A stretch of DNA of 32,461 nt, taken from contig NZ_AQRA01000019.1 in NCBI RefSeq assembly GCF_000626715.1, positions 1-32,461 on the forward strand. The letters run 5' to 3'. The DNA comes from Aquimarina atlantica (GTDB taxonomy: Bacteria; Bacteroidota; Bacteroidia; Flavobacteriales; Flavobacteriaceae). Made by a program: the position numbers and the translations under genes. Of this stretch, positions 16,811-24,165 are shown piece after piece (positions within the stretch are counted from its first letter, which is position 1; every line of letters starts with the position of its first letter). Below the pieces are notes generated by a model. The model did no database searches. It saw only the letters and a program-made list of their open reading frames with translations, and had not been told where the DNA came from.

Positions 16811-17711
16811 GAACGACAAAAGATTCGATGACTTTATTAATATCTTGTTCTTTTGTGTATTCATCAGAAAATAAATGCTTGTATAGTGGTTTATTATCGA
16901 CTTTGGCTTCTAATACTAAATTGGCATTTCTACTAAAAACCTTTTCCCATTTATTACGAACTAAAGCCCATTTTTGGTTGTTTTCTTTCCACCAGTTTGC
17001 AGCTGCTTTACATCTACTATCATCTACTTTTACATAAGTGTTATACCCTTTTTCCTTGGCCAAAATAACATCAGCTTTGCCTGCTTCGCGTATTACTTTA
17101 TCATTATTTTGATCGTGAACCCAACCGTCTTTAGTAATCTCATGTCTGTTTCCTCTTACAGTTACATTATAATCACTTCTTTTAGTATATTCTCGTCTTG
17201 GTAGAGGAGCATCTGTTGTGTTTTCCCAAAAACTTTTTCCATCTACATGTACCCAGGTTGCAGAACCTTCATAGCGAGGGCTGTCGTCTACCTGAAATAC
17301 TTTTTGAGTCCATTGCCCTTTTACTTCAGATTCAGATTTTTTTTCATAGTTCCAGGAATTATTACCGTTAAACATGTAGAAATCGGTGTTTTCATATATC
17401 CAATCTTGTCGCCAATGTTTTACAATATGAGGTTTTGAAGGATCTCCTACTTGTAATAGATGCTGAATAGAAACTTTGTTTTTATCCTCCTCAACCAATT
17501 GAGCCCATTCTAACCCTTTGGCAATTTTTGTTTTTGAAGGCTTGTAAAGAGAATCATTACTATATTGAAAAGTTTCTGCAAAATTGAAAGTTACTTCATA
17601 GCAACCACACATTTTTTTTATAGCATTTTTGTCTTGCTTTTTCTTACCCTGAGCATTTATAGTACATACTGCAACTAATAATAAGAGTGATGTAAGTGTT
17701 AATTGTTTCAT
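16806..17711 (-). CDS. DUF6607-family exported protein
   Basis: A 301-residue exported protein. Residues 1-20 are a signal peptide (LTSLLLLVAVCTINAQ). The mature part opens with KKMCGCYEVTFNFAETF and is rich in Trp and charged residues (HWRQDWIYENTDFYMFNG, GSATWVHVDGKSFWENTTDAPLPRREYTKR). This matches the flavobacterial DUF6607 family, whose function is not known. It is first in the iron operon and carries the operon's promoter with two operator palindromes, so it is likely expressed under iron starvation. It could act as a periplasmic or surface accessory to the adjacent receptor (inference). Confidence 0.7.
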   Translation of the reverse strand: MKQLTLTSLLLLVAVCTINAQGKKKQDKNAIKKMCGCYEVTFNFAETFQYSNDSLYKPSKTKIAKGLEWAQLVEEDKNKVSIQHLLQVGDPSKPHIVKHWRQDWIYENTDFYMFNGNNSWNYEKKSESEVKGQWTQKVFQVDDSPRYEGSATWVHVDGKSFWENTTDAPLPRREYTKRSDYNVTVRGNRHEITKDGWVHDQNNDKVIREAGKADVILAKEKGYNTYVKVDDSRCKAAANWWKENNQKWALVRNKWEKVFSRNANLVLEAKVDNKPLYKHLFSDEYTKEQDINKVIESFVVQ

Positions 17712-17740
17712 TTTTGAATATTTTAAAAAATTATTAATAC

Positions 17741-17763
17741 TTATTTAGATTGAATTAAAATAA
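17741..17763. promoter_or_regulatory. Downstream operator palindrome of the iron operon
   Basis: A 23-bp dyad: TTATTTAGATT (17741-17751), centre G, right arm AATTAAAATAA (9 of 11 symmetric). It lies between the -7 box and the DUF6607 start codon, the same relative place as the 1278-1300 site at the heme locus. Confidence 0.6.
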
Positions 17764-17778
17764 GACATATATTTGCTG

Positions 17779-17786
17779 CAAATTTA
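17779..17786 (-). promoter_or_regulatory. -7 box of the iron operon promoter
   Basis: On the minus strand TAAATTTG fits TANNTTTG and lies between the two operator dyads, overlapping the distal one by three bases. The leader to the ATG at 17711 is about 60 bases. Confidence 0.5.
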
Positions 17787-17806
17787 TTAAGAATGAATCT
17801 AAATAG
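17784..17806. promoter_or_regulatory. Upstream operator palindrome of the iron operon
   Basis: A 23-bp dyad: TTATTAAGAAT (17784-17794), centre G, AATCTAAATAG (17796-17806). It is the upstream member of the pair in the direction of transcription. The dyad centres are 43 bases apart, against 38 at the heme locus. Confidence 0.6.
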
Positions 17807-18163
17807 GAATAGATTTGTGTTTTATTTTTCATTTTTTTGCTTTAATTTCTTATTCGAGCAAAAAAATAATCGATAGGAAAACCTTTTAAGATGTATAGCT
17901 AATTCGATACACTTCATTTTGTGATCCTAATTGGAGTACAGGAATAACAAATCAGAGTATACTTTATTAAAATAATAAAGTGTGTTTTTTGTTTAATAAC
18001 CATAGTGTTAATGTCGACTCTCCATATCTTTTGATGTGGAGAGTTTTAGCCTTAATGCATCATTCTCTTACAAACCATACACTAGTAATAAGCTCATTTT
18101 TTACTTCATAATTAAAAAAATATAAAGTATGGATAAAGATATAAATGAGAGATTTAGGTAAAA
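17807..18163. other. Non-coding stretch with two unassigned hairpins
   Basis: No full gene is seen. A perfect hairpin ACTTTATTA/TAATAAAGT (17961-17981) is followed by a T-run (17985-17990) and looks like a plus-strand terminator. A second hairpin (arms 18017-18028 and 18033-18044, TTTT loop, one G-U pair) is followed by three further T residues. A 23-codon open stretch (17899-17970, containing FCDPNWSTGITNQS) ends in a stop inside the first hairpin and may be a worn gene end. No promoter could be assigned. Confidence 0.4.
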
Positions 18164-18202
18164 ACAAAAAGCCTGTAAATTAGCAATTTACAGGCTTTTT
18201 GT
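18164..18202. terminator. Bidirectional terminator with perfect 18-bp stem
   Basis: Arms 18164-18181 and 18185-18202 are exact complements around a 3-base AGC loop, with a CAAAAAGCCTGTAAATT-type stem. It lies about 50 bases after the stop of the 18251-18598 gene and should end its transcript before the iron-operon promoter region. Confidence 0.85.
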
Positions 18203-18250
18203 TTGTTTTGTATGAATGAGATGATTCAAACTCTCTCACCTAATATTTTG

Positions 18251-18598
18251 TTAGTTATCAACTACTTTGCTTTCTGTCATCTTTATATCGACAAGAATTA
18301 AACGTTTCTTGTATTGCTTCACTTGTGTATCCTTGCTTACAATTTCTATATTATCAATTTCATAAGTAATGATAAACTCTTTTCCTGTAAGTTGTTTTGT
18401 GCTTAAATCATACTTAGATATCGCTTTTTTACTTACAAAAGTAAATTCGAGTACTTTTCCTGTATTCTTATTCGTAAAATAATACGCTTTATCAGATTGT
18501 CCACTATAGGTTACCTGTGCTTCTACAATATCATTATTATTTATAGAGGTAAAACTAGCTGTCAATACTACTATTAAAATTAAAAGAACCTTTTTCAT
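18251..18598 (-). CDS. Small secreted protein of unknown function
   Basis: A 115-residue protein with a clear signal peptide (KKVLLILIVVLTASFTS) and a mature part of about 95 residues. The mature part looks beta-rich (VTYSGQSDKAYYFTNKNTGK, GKEFIITYEIDNIEI). I do not recognise the family. It stands alone on the minus strand with its own strong terminator, so it is probably a single-gene unit. Confidence 0.65.
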   Translation of the reverse strand: MKKVLLILIVVLTASFTSINNNDIVEAQVTYSGQSDKAYYFTNKNTGKVLEFTFVSKKAISKYDLSTKQLTGKEFIITYEIDNIEIVSKDTQVKQYKKRLILVDIKMTESKVVDN

Positions 18599-18722
18599 TT
18601 TATAATATGGTTTTATTGTTATATATATTGAGACACCAAAAGATAAATAAAGTCACTAATAAATGCAACAAAAAATACTTTAAAGGTAGAGGTAAACTAT
18701 GTTCTAATTTTTTTGCTATTGT

Positions 18723-18868
18723 TTAATATGCTTTAGGTTTTACTTTATTAATAACTTCAGCACTTACCCAACAAATATTTGATAGCTCACCTTCTTCATT
18801 ATATCTACTAAAGAATAAATACTTTCCATCTGAAGAAATACAAGTATTAAAGTAAAATATACCCTTTT
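18723..18868 (-). pseudogene. C-terminal remnant of a PD40 (TolB-like propeller) protein
   Basis: The minus strand reads about 48 codons to a TAA at 18723-18725. It contains CISSDGKYLFFSRYNEEGEL and ends CWVSAEVINKVKPKAY. This is the usual C-terminus of PD40 beta-propeller proteins (S-x-DGKYLFFSS ... YWVDAKII). There is no start codon, and going upstream the frame runs into the 3' end of the AAC(3)-like gene, where it meets a stop. The N-terminal part of the gene is missing. The break coincides with one edge of the 18875-24867 gene block, so insertion or deletion truncated this gene. Confidence 0.6.
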
Positions 18869-18874
18869 CATTGT

Positions 18875-19672
18875 TTATATTTTTTGATTAAAATATTGTA
18901 TAGAAAAATCAACCAATTCTTTTGTAGAAAATAACATAGACTCTGCACTTCCGATTTTACCAACACGAACTCTCTTTAATTCTAAAAACTCTTTTCCGAT
19001 TTGTGGGAAATAGGTACTATTATCATTAGCCATATCTGCGATTTCTACCCATTTTTTACGGTTATCTTCTATAATTTGATATTTACTTTTTGTAAGTCTG
19101 GGATTATTTGATAAAGATTCTCCAAAATGTAACATGGTACATCTATTGAAACCAACGCCTAACAATAAGATTTTAAAGTCATTATTATATATTTTTTCAT
19201 AGGGTGTGTTTATGCTTTCTGATAATACCAGATTATGTTCTTCAACAATATCTTTTGCCATGGCACCTCTTGCAGAAACAGAACTAATAGGATGATTGCT
19301 GCGTAATGAACCATTCCAATTTCTAAATGTTTCTGGAATAGCTCCCATTGTAGTAGGTGTATTCTTGATATTAAATAGGGGTAAGTTTTTGGCAATTTTT
19401 GTAGACCACTTTTTTGGAATGTTATCATCACCCCATTGTGTAGGATGCAAACAATATGGTGTTGCAGCTGGCATTACTAGTGTTCCTTTTTCACCGATTA
19501 ATTCTACTAAAGCTTCGACTACAGTATACGCACCACCAATAACCCATCCTATTTTGCTTAATGATGAATGAACCATAATATTGACTCCTTCTGTTATGCC
19601 AATTTTTTTTAAATCATTCAATACATCTTTTTTTGATATAGGAGTTGTGTTATTGAATTTTATGGGTTTCAT
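18875..19672 (-). CDS. AAC(3)-family N-acetyltransferase
   Basis: A 265-residue enzyme of the aminoglycoside 3-N-acetyltransferase fold, which transfers acetyl from acetyl-CoA to an amino group. Family signatures are the N-terminal MVHSSLSKIGWVIGGAYTVVEAL, GTLVMPAATPYC, then NTPTTMGAIPETFRNW, and RSNHPISSVSARG, where the conserved His lies. HFGESL appears near 180. The length is normal. Many chromosomal members (YokD type) do not confer aminoglycoside resistance, so the substrate is open. It is last gene of the minus-strand cassette, 9 bases after a GNAT gene. Its stop codon overlaps the join with the PD40 remnant. Confidence 0.85.
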   Translation of the reverse strand: MKPIKFNNTTPISKKDVLNDLKKIGITEGVNIMVHSSLSKIGWVIGGAYTVVEALVELIGEKGTLVMPAATPYCLHPTQWGDDNIPKKWSTKIAKNLPLFNIKNTPTTMGAIPETFRNWNGSLRSNHPISSVSARGAMAKDIVEEHNLVLSESINTPYEKIYNNDFKILLLGVGFNRCTMLHFGESLSNNPRLTKSKYQIIEDNRKKWVEIADMANDNSTYFPQIGKEFLELKRVRVGKIGSAESMLFSTKELVDFSIQYFNQKI

Positions 19673-19681
19673 TTCAAATCT

Positions 19682-20098
19682 TTATTTAATAGTTTTAAAC
19701 ATACCAGGTGCGTTTACCTCTCTAGCTTTGTAACCAAATTTTTCATAAAAACCCTTCACCCCATTAGCCGCTATTAAGCCAATAAATGAATTTGATGAAG
19801 TGTTTAACGTTAAATATTGCTCTATTTCTTTCATAATTAAATTTCCAAAACCCATGTTGTGATATTGTGGTAAAACCATAATATCTTGTATGTAGAAATA
19901 TATAGCACCATCTCCAACAACTCTACCCATAGCCGTAATCTTGTGGTTTTGATAAATACATACAGAAAACAACTCATTGTTAAGGGATTTTTCGACTACA
20001 GATTTTTCTATATAACTCCAACCTACGGCCTGTCTAAAGAATTGATACTCTTCGGCACTCAATTGATTTTTTTTAATTACAATATTTTTCAAATACAT
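19682..20098 (-). CDS. GNAT family N-acetyltransferase
   Basis: A 138-residue GNAT enzyme. The acetyl-CoA motif VLPQYHNMGFGNLIMKEI lies at about 76-93, preceded by the strand YFYIQDIMV, and the C-terminal GVKGFYEKFGYKARE is typical of the fold. The substrate is unknown. The gene starts 2 bases after the stop of the preceding GNAT gene and ends 9 bases before the AAC(3) gene, so the three acetyltransferases are probably translated from one message. Confidence 0.85.
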   Translation of the reverse strand: MYLKNIVIKKNQLSAEEYQFFRQAVGWSYIEKSVVEKSLNNELFSVCIYQNHKITAMGRVVGDGAIYFYIQDIMVLPQYHNMGFGNLIMKEIEQYLTLNTSSNSFIGLIAANGVKGFYEKFGYKAREVNAPGMFKTIK

Positions 20099-20100
20099 TT

Positions 20101-20553
20101 CTACTTACTTATGTTCCACTTAAAAATTCCTTTATTATATAGATCAGCACCTAAATTTGTATAAAATTTAATTGCTCTAGTATTATCAACCTCAACTTCC
20201 CATCGAATAGAATCAATTTCTAAATGTTTTCCAATTTCCTTTATTCTATTCATTAAAGCTTTTCCAATTTTTTTGCTTCTAAATTTCTCTAGAATAAACA
20301 CATCGTCTACATATAAGTAATTCTTGCCTAGCCATATAGAATAGTTGTTGTAATAACTTAAATATCCAGCAATTTCATTTTGGTAATAAGCTAATAAAAC
20401 TTCAAACTTGTTGTTGTTATCATCAAGTGCTTTGGCAAGCATATCAGGGTTAGTTTTTAGATTTTGTAGTTGATGATGATGCATCGCCAACCCTTTAATT
20501 AGCTTAAATAGAACTTCACTATCTTCTGGTTTTGCATTTTTTATTTGTATCAT
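20101..20553 (-). CDS. GNAT acetyltransferase, diamine acetyltransferase-like
   Basis: A 150-residue GNAT enzyme. LYVDDVFILEKFRSKKIGKALM (about 83-104) is the acetyl-CoA site. The C-terminal WEVEVDNTRAIKFYTNLGA resembles spermidine/spermine (diamine) acetyltransferases of the SSAT type. Polyamine or small-amine acetylation is possible but not proven by sequence. It is third gene in the minus-strand operon, 59 bases after the alpha/beta hydrolase. Confidence 0.82.
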   Translation of the reverse strand: MIQIKNAKPEDSEVLFKLIKGLAMHHHQLQNLKTNPDMLAKALDDNNNKFEVLLAYYQNEIAGYLSYYNNYSIWLGKNYLYVDDVFILEKFRSKKIGKALMNRIKEIGKHLEIDSIRWEVEVDNTRAIKFYTNLGADLYNKGIFKWNISK

Positions 20554-20612
20554 AAATACTCTACTATTCTTTACGTATTATTTGCTTTTTATTAGGAAAA
20601 TGATAAATAATT

Positions 20613-21677
20613 TTAATCTATAAAATTTTTAATGATTTTTATGAATTCTTCTGGTTGTTCCCACCATATTTCATGACCTGCATTTTTAATAAAAAAATAT
20701 TGGCTATTTTGATATAGTGCCACATATTCGAAAGCAACACTATATGGGATATAATCACACTGACCTTGTAATACTATTATTGGGGTTTTTAACTTTTTAA
20801 TTTTTTCTCTTATTGGGTCTATATCGTCATCATTATTGGTTGCCATAAAAGCATAAAAACCTCCACCACCTTCTTCTGGCAAAACATTCTTTGTGTCACA
20901 GACCATACCTTTAGTAAATTTTGAGGCGAGTGTATTTAAGACTCTATCCATCTGTTTATCTGAAACTAATTTTTTATCGAGAAGCAATGCTCCTGTAGTA
21001 GCTGTTAATGCTTTTGGCTTAAAAGCTACTTTATTTACATCGTTATTAAAATTATATGGTTCAATAAAATTTAAAGAATCAGGAACTTTATAAATTGAAT
21101 CTAAATCGATGTATTTTTTGTTAACTACTAAAGGTGGTGAAATTTGCCCTGGAGCAGAGAAAACAATTCTGTCAATAGTTTTTGGATATTTGGAAGAATA
21201 ACTAACGATGATATTACAACCAAATGATTGTCCAATTAGTATGACTTTTCCTTTGTTAATCTTTTGTGTGATGATTTCATTCAAATCTTCAACATGCGAT
21301 TTAAATGTTACATCAGTAAACTTTTCTAATCTATCAGAAAGGCCAGAACCTCTTTGGTCATATAAATAAACTTCATGCCCCAATTCTGTTAGTTGATCTA
21401 ATGTTTTTATAATGCTTGAGTGTACATAACCACCCGGCCCACCATGAAGAAATACAACAGGAGCTTTATTTTCGCTACTATTATATAGCTTTCTGGAAGG
21501 TAAATAGTGATAGGCTATTTTAAATCCTTTTTCCATATTCCAGAATTGAGTATTATCTCTTGCTTTTATAGCAGTAATTATTTCTTTTTCCGGAATTAAT
21601 GTTAATGTTATAAATACTGTTATACACAGAAGAATCAGATAGCCTAACCACTTGAGTATTTTTTTAACTACTTTCAT
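20613..21677 (-). CDS. Membrane-anchored alpha/beta hydrolase
   Basis: A 354-residue hydrolase resembling proline iminopeptidase-type enzymes. One N-terminal membrane segment (about 8-28) would place the domain outside the inner membrane. The oxyanion motif HGGPGG lies at 78-83. The nucleophile is Ser151 in GQSFG, and the likely triad is completed by Asp308 (GQCDYIPY) and His335 (NAGHEIWW). It is 20 bases downstream of the serine hydrolase gene. The substrate could be a peptide, ester or amide; the membrane anchor argues against a housekeeping cytosolic peptidase. Confidence 0.83.
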   Translation of the reverse strand: MKVVKKILKWLGYLILLCITVFITLTLIPEKEIITAIKARDNTQFWNMEKGFKIAYHYLPSRKLYNSSENKAPVVFLHGGPGGYVHSSIIKTLDQLTELGHEVYLYDQRGSGLSDRLEKFTDVTFKSHVEDLNEIITQKINKGKVILIGQSFGCNIIVSYSSKYPKTIDRIVFSAPGQISPPLVVNKKYIDLDSIYKVPDSLNFIEPYNFNNDVNKVAFKPKALTATTGALLLDKKLVSDKQMDRVLNTLASKFTKGMVCDTKNVLPEEGGGGFYAFMATNNDDDIDPIREKIKKLKTPIIVLQGQCDYIPYSVAFEYVALYQNSQYFFIKNAGHEIWWEQPEEFIKIIKNFID

Positions 21678-21697
21678 TAGTTATTAATTGTTTTTAG

Positions 21698-23188
21698 TTA
21701 ATTAGTATTAGATAGCCTTTTAATAACTTTAACAGCATTTCTATTATCTGGGTTTAATTCTAAAGATTTCTTATAGTTGAATAAAGCTGCTTCTTTTTCG
21801 GTATTTAATAGATAGGCTTCTCCTAGGCTATCGTAAACATTTGCCGAATTTGGGTAATATTCAACATTGAGTTTAAAGATTTCTATAGCCTCTTTTAACT
21901 TATCTTTTTTTATAAGTTGATAACCTAATCGGTTAAGATATGATTCGTCATAATCATATTGGTTAGCGTTATTTTCATGAACTTCTCTGTATTTTTTTAT
22001 AGCTTTTTCAATACCAACTTTATAAATGAGTTTAGCAATAAATTCATTACTTTTAATTTTAGGCATTTCATATGGAAATCCGTAAAGGATTTTTGTTAAA
22101 GACTGATTTAATTCTGGTCTGTACTGAGAGCTATTGTTGCTTAACATGATTATTTTATTTCCTTCGGTATTACCAAAAAATATTGAATTGGAAAAGCCAA
22201 CAAATTCACCAGAATGAGTAAGTGATTTGTAAGATAATACGGGTAGTTGTTTTACAAACCAACCAAAACCATAAGGAGCTTTTTTATTATTCTTTAATAT
22301 TGGGGTTTCGTATACTTCTGTAAATGTTTCTTTTTTGACTAATGTATTGTCAGATAATGCCTTGAGCCATCTGTATAAATCTTTTGTAGTGCTGTATATA
22401 CCTCCATCACCAACTGTATTAAAAAATACCAACACATCATTTGGTAGCATTGTCTTTCTATCAATGTCTAATTTATAACCATAAGCTCTGTTTTTTGATG
22501 CATTATTATTTTTGGCATTATACACATAACTGTTATCCATTTTTAATGGCAAAAAAATGTGTTCATCCATAAATTCTGAATAACTTGAGTTAGTTATATG
22601 TTCAATAAGCATTGCTAATAGCACATAATTTGTGTTACTGTAATTAAAGTGATCTCCCGGAGTAAATTCTAGTTTAGGCTTAGTGGCTTTTACTAGATTA
22701 TACACATCTTGGTTAGTAATAATTTTTCCTTTTTCTTTGAATCTTTTTAGTATTTGCTCTTTATTTTTATTAAGAAAACCTTGATATTCTGGTATACCAG
22801 AGGTTTGATTTAATAGATTTCTTATGCTGATATTTTTATATGGGAAATCTTTTAAGTGCGAAATCACCAAATCATTATAGTTTAATTTCCCTTTTTCTTT
22901 GAGTATCATAATACCCATTGCAGTAAATTGTTTACTTAATGAGGCCAGAAGAAACTGTGAATCCGAAGTTAGTGGAGTATTTAAATCTTTACCATTAAAT
23001 CCAAATGATTTTTCATAAATAATAGCATTGTTTTTTCCAATCACCAACACATTTCCGTTAAACATGTTGTTTTGATAACAGTACTTTAGAAGTTCATCAA
23101 ATTCTTCTTTTTTATTTTGATCCTGTGCTAAACAACCTACAGTATATATGGGCAATAGCCATAATAAAATTAAATGTAATTTTCTCAT
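21698..23188 (-). CDS. Serine hydrolase, class C beta-lactamase fold, with TPR tail
   Basis: A 496-residue exported enzyme. The signal peptide ends near YTVGC (Cys19), which may be a lipobox. The catalytic SxxK is Ser83-Lys86 (SLSK), YxN is Tyr183-Asn185 (YSN), and the KTG position is HSG at 325-327. The HSG form is usual for esterase- or peptidase-like family members rather than true beta-lactamases. Residues of about 405-490 form tetratricopeptide repeats (LKEAIEIFKLNVEYYPNSANVYDSLGEAYL). It is first gene of the minus-strand operon, divergent from the LytS/LytTR genes across a repeat-rich 205-base gap. Confidence 0.88.
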   Translation of the reverse strand: MRKLHLILLWLLPIYTVGCLAQDQNKKEEFDELLKYCYQNNMFNGNVLVIGKNNAIIYEKSFGFNGKDLNTPLTSDSQFLLASLSKQFTAMGIMILKEKGKLNYNDLVISHLKDFPYKNISIRNLLNQTSGIPEYQGFLNKNKEQILKRFKEKGKIITNQDVYNLVKATKPKLEFTPGDHFNYSNTNYVLLAMLIEHITNSSYSEFMDEHIFLPLKMDNSYVYNAKNNNASKNRAYGYKLDIDRKTMLPNDVLVFFNTVGDGGIYSTTKDLYRWLKALSDNTLVKKETFTEVYETPILKNNKKAPYGFGWFVKQLPVLSYKSLTHSGEFVGFSNSIFFGNTEGNKIIMLSNNSSQYRPELNQSLTKILYGFPYEMPKIKSNEFIAKLIYKVGIEKAIKKYREVHENNANQYDYDESYLNRLGYQLIKKDKLKEAIEIFKLNVEYYPNSANVYDSLGEAYLLNTEKEAALFNYKKSLELNPDNRNAVKVIKRLSNTN

Positions 23189-23219
23189 TGTTACTTGTTT
23201 TATTCGCTAATGTATATGG

Positions 23220-23341
23220 ACTACCGGTTCGTAAAAATTTTATTTTTTAAATAACATTTTGTAATGTTTATACAGCATTTTTTGGAGTCTGAATGTTATT
23301 TGAATTGTCGTTTAAGCCGTTTATAAGCCGTAAACGGTAGT
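23220..23341. promoter_or_regulatory. Repeat-rich divergent control region
   Basis: Between the divergent operons lie two direct copies of AAGCCGT (23314-23320 and 23325-23331) spaced 11 bases start to start. They lie in or beside a perfect inverted repeat CCGTTTA/TAAACGG (23317-23323 and 23331-23337). A further inverted pair joins ACTACCGGTT (23220-23229) to AAACGGTAGT (23332-23341), 9 of 10 matching. LytTR proteins bind direct repeats about one helical turn apart, so this is a good candidate autoregulatory site. Confidence 0.45.
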
Positions 23342-23393
23342 TCATAAAAATGTAATAGGCAGAAAATGGTAATTTAGTATTTTGTAGTTCCTT

Positions 23394-24164
23394 ATGAGAA
23401 AGCACTTAAAAAGATTTTGGGTATTTTATTTTTTGGTAGTACTACTATTATGTATTCCTGTATTCTTATCAGAAGAAATAGAATATATTATTTGGGCTAT
23501 TTCAAGCGTTTTGATAATATCGATCTACTTTTTTATAGATATTTTCATTCAAAATAAGAGGGAAAAAAAATTAAAAGAAGAAAAATTAGTATCTGAACTA
23601 CAATTATTAAAAGCTCAAATAAATCCTCACTTTTTTTTCAATACATTAAATAACTTATATGGATTAACAATTAATAAATCAGATAAAGCACCAGAATTGG
23701 TGCTTAAACTATCTGAAATGATGCGTTATACCATTTATAAAGGGAGAGAAGATTTTGTGAGTATTGAAGACGAAATAAATTATATAAAAGCATATATATC
23801 ATTACAAAAAATTAGATTAAAAAAGAAAGTAGATATTATTTTTACTCAGGATATTATTAACCCAAAAACAAAAATTGCTCCCTTATTATTTATTATTTTA
23901 GTTGAAAACGCATTTAAGCACGGTGTTGAAAAAACAATAAACAAAGGATATGTTAAAATAGAGCTCTTAGAGAGTTTAGAAAAAATTCAGTTTAGTGTAG
24001 TTAATAATTATGTGCAACAGGCTATTCAAGATGGAAAAAATAAAGGTGTTGGGATACAAAATTTGAATAAAAGGTTACAACTAATTTATCCTAACCAACA
24101 TTCTATTTCAGTTAAACGGGATGATAAAAATTACAAAGTGTTTTTACAAATAAATAAAAGATAA
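23394..24164 (+). CDS. LytS-type sensor histidine kinase
   Basis: A 256-residue kinase. Two membrane segments (about 9-25 and 32-52) with almost no sensor loop lead to a His_kinase domain. The phosphorylated His79 lies in QINPHFFFNTLNNLYG, and the ATP site follows (LLFIILVENAFKHGVE and GVGIQNLNKRLQLIYP). With so little outside the membrane, the signal may be sensed within the bilayer or by another protein. The gene is followed one base later by its LytTR regulator and is divergent from the hydrolase/acetyltransferase operon it probably controls. Confidence 0.9.
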   Translation: MRKHLKRFWVFYFLVVLLLCIPVFLSEEIEYIIWAISSVLIISIYFFIDIFIQNKREKKLKEEKLVSELQLLKAQINPHFFFNTLNNLYGLTINKSDKAPELVLKLSEMMRYTIYKGREDFVSIEDEINYIKAYISLQKIRLKKKVDIIFTQDIINPKTKIAPLLFIILVENAFKHGVEKTINKGYVKIELLESLEKIQFSVVNNYVQQAIQDGKNKGVGIQNLNKRLQLIYPNQHSISVKRDDKNYKVFLQINKR

Positions 24165-24165
24165 A

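Noticed and set aside
18164..18202. Insertion-sequence end
   Set aside because: A single hairpin with a 3-base loop and flanking A/T runs right after a gene is a terminator; no transposase is nearby.
18875..19672. Confirmed aminoglycoside resistance gene
   Set aside because: The fold is clear, but many chromosomal members of the family do not act on aminoglycosides, so resistance cannot be claimed.
21698..23188. True class C beta-lactamase
   Set aside because: The KTG position reads HSG and a TPR domain follows; this suits a peptidase/esterase-like serine hydrolase.
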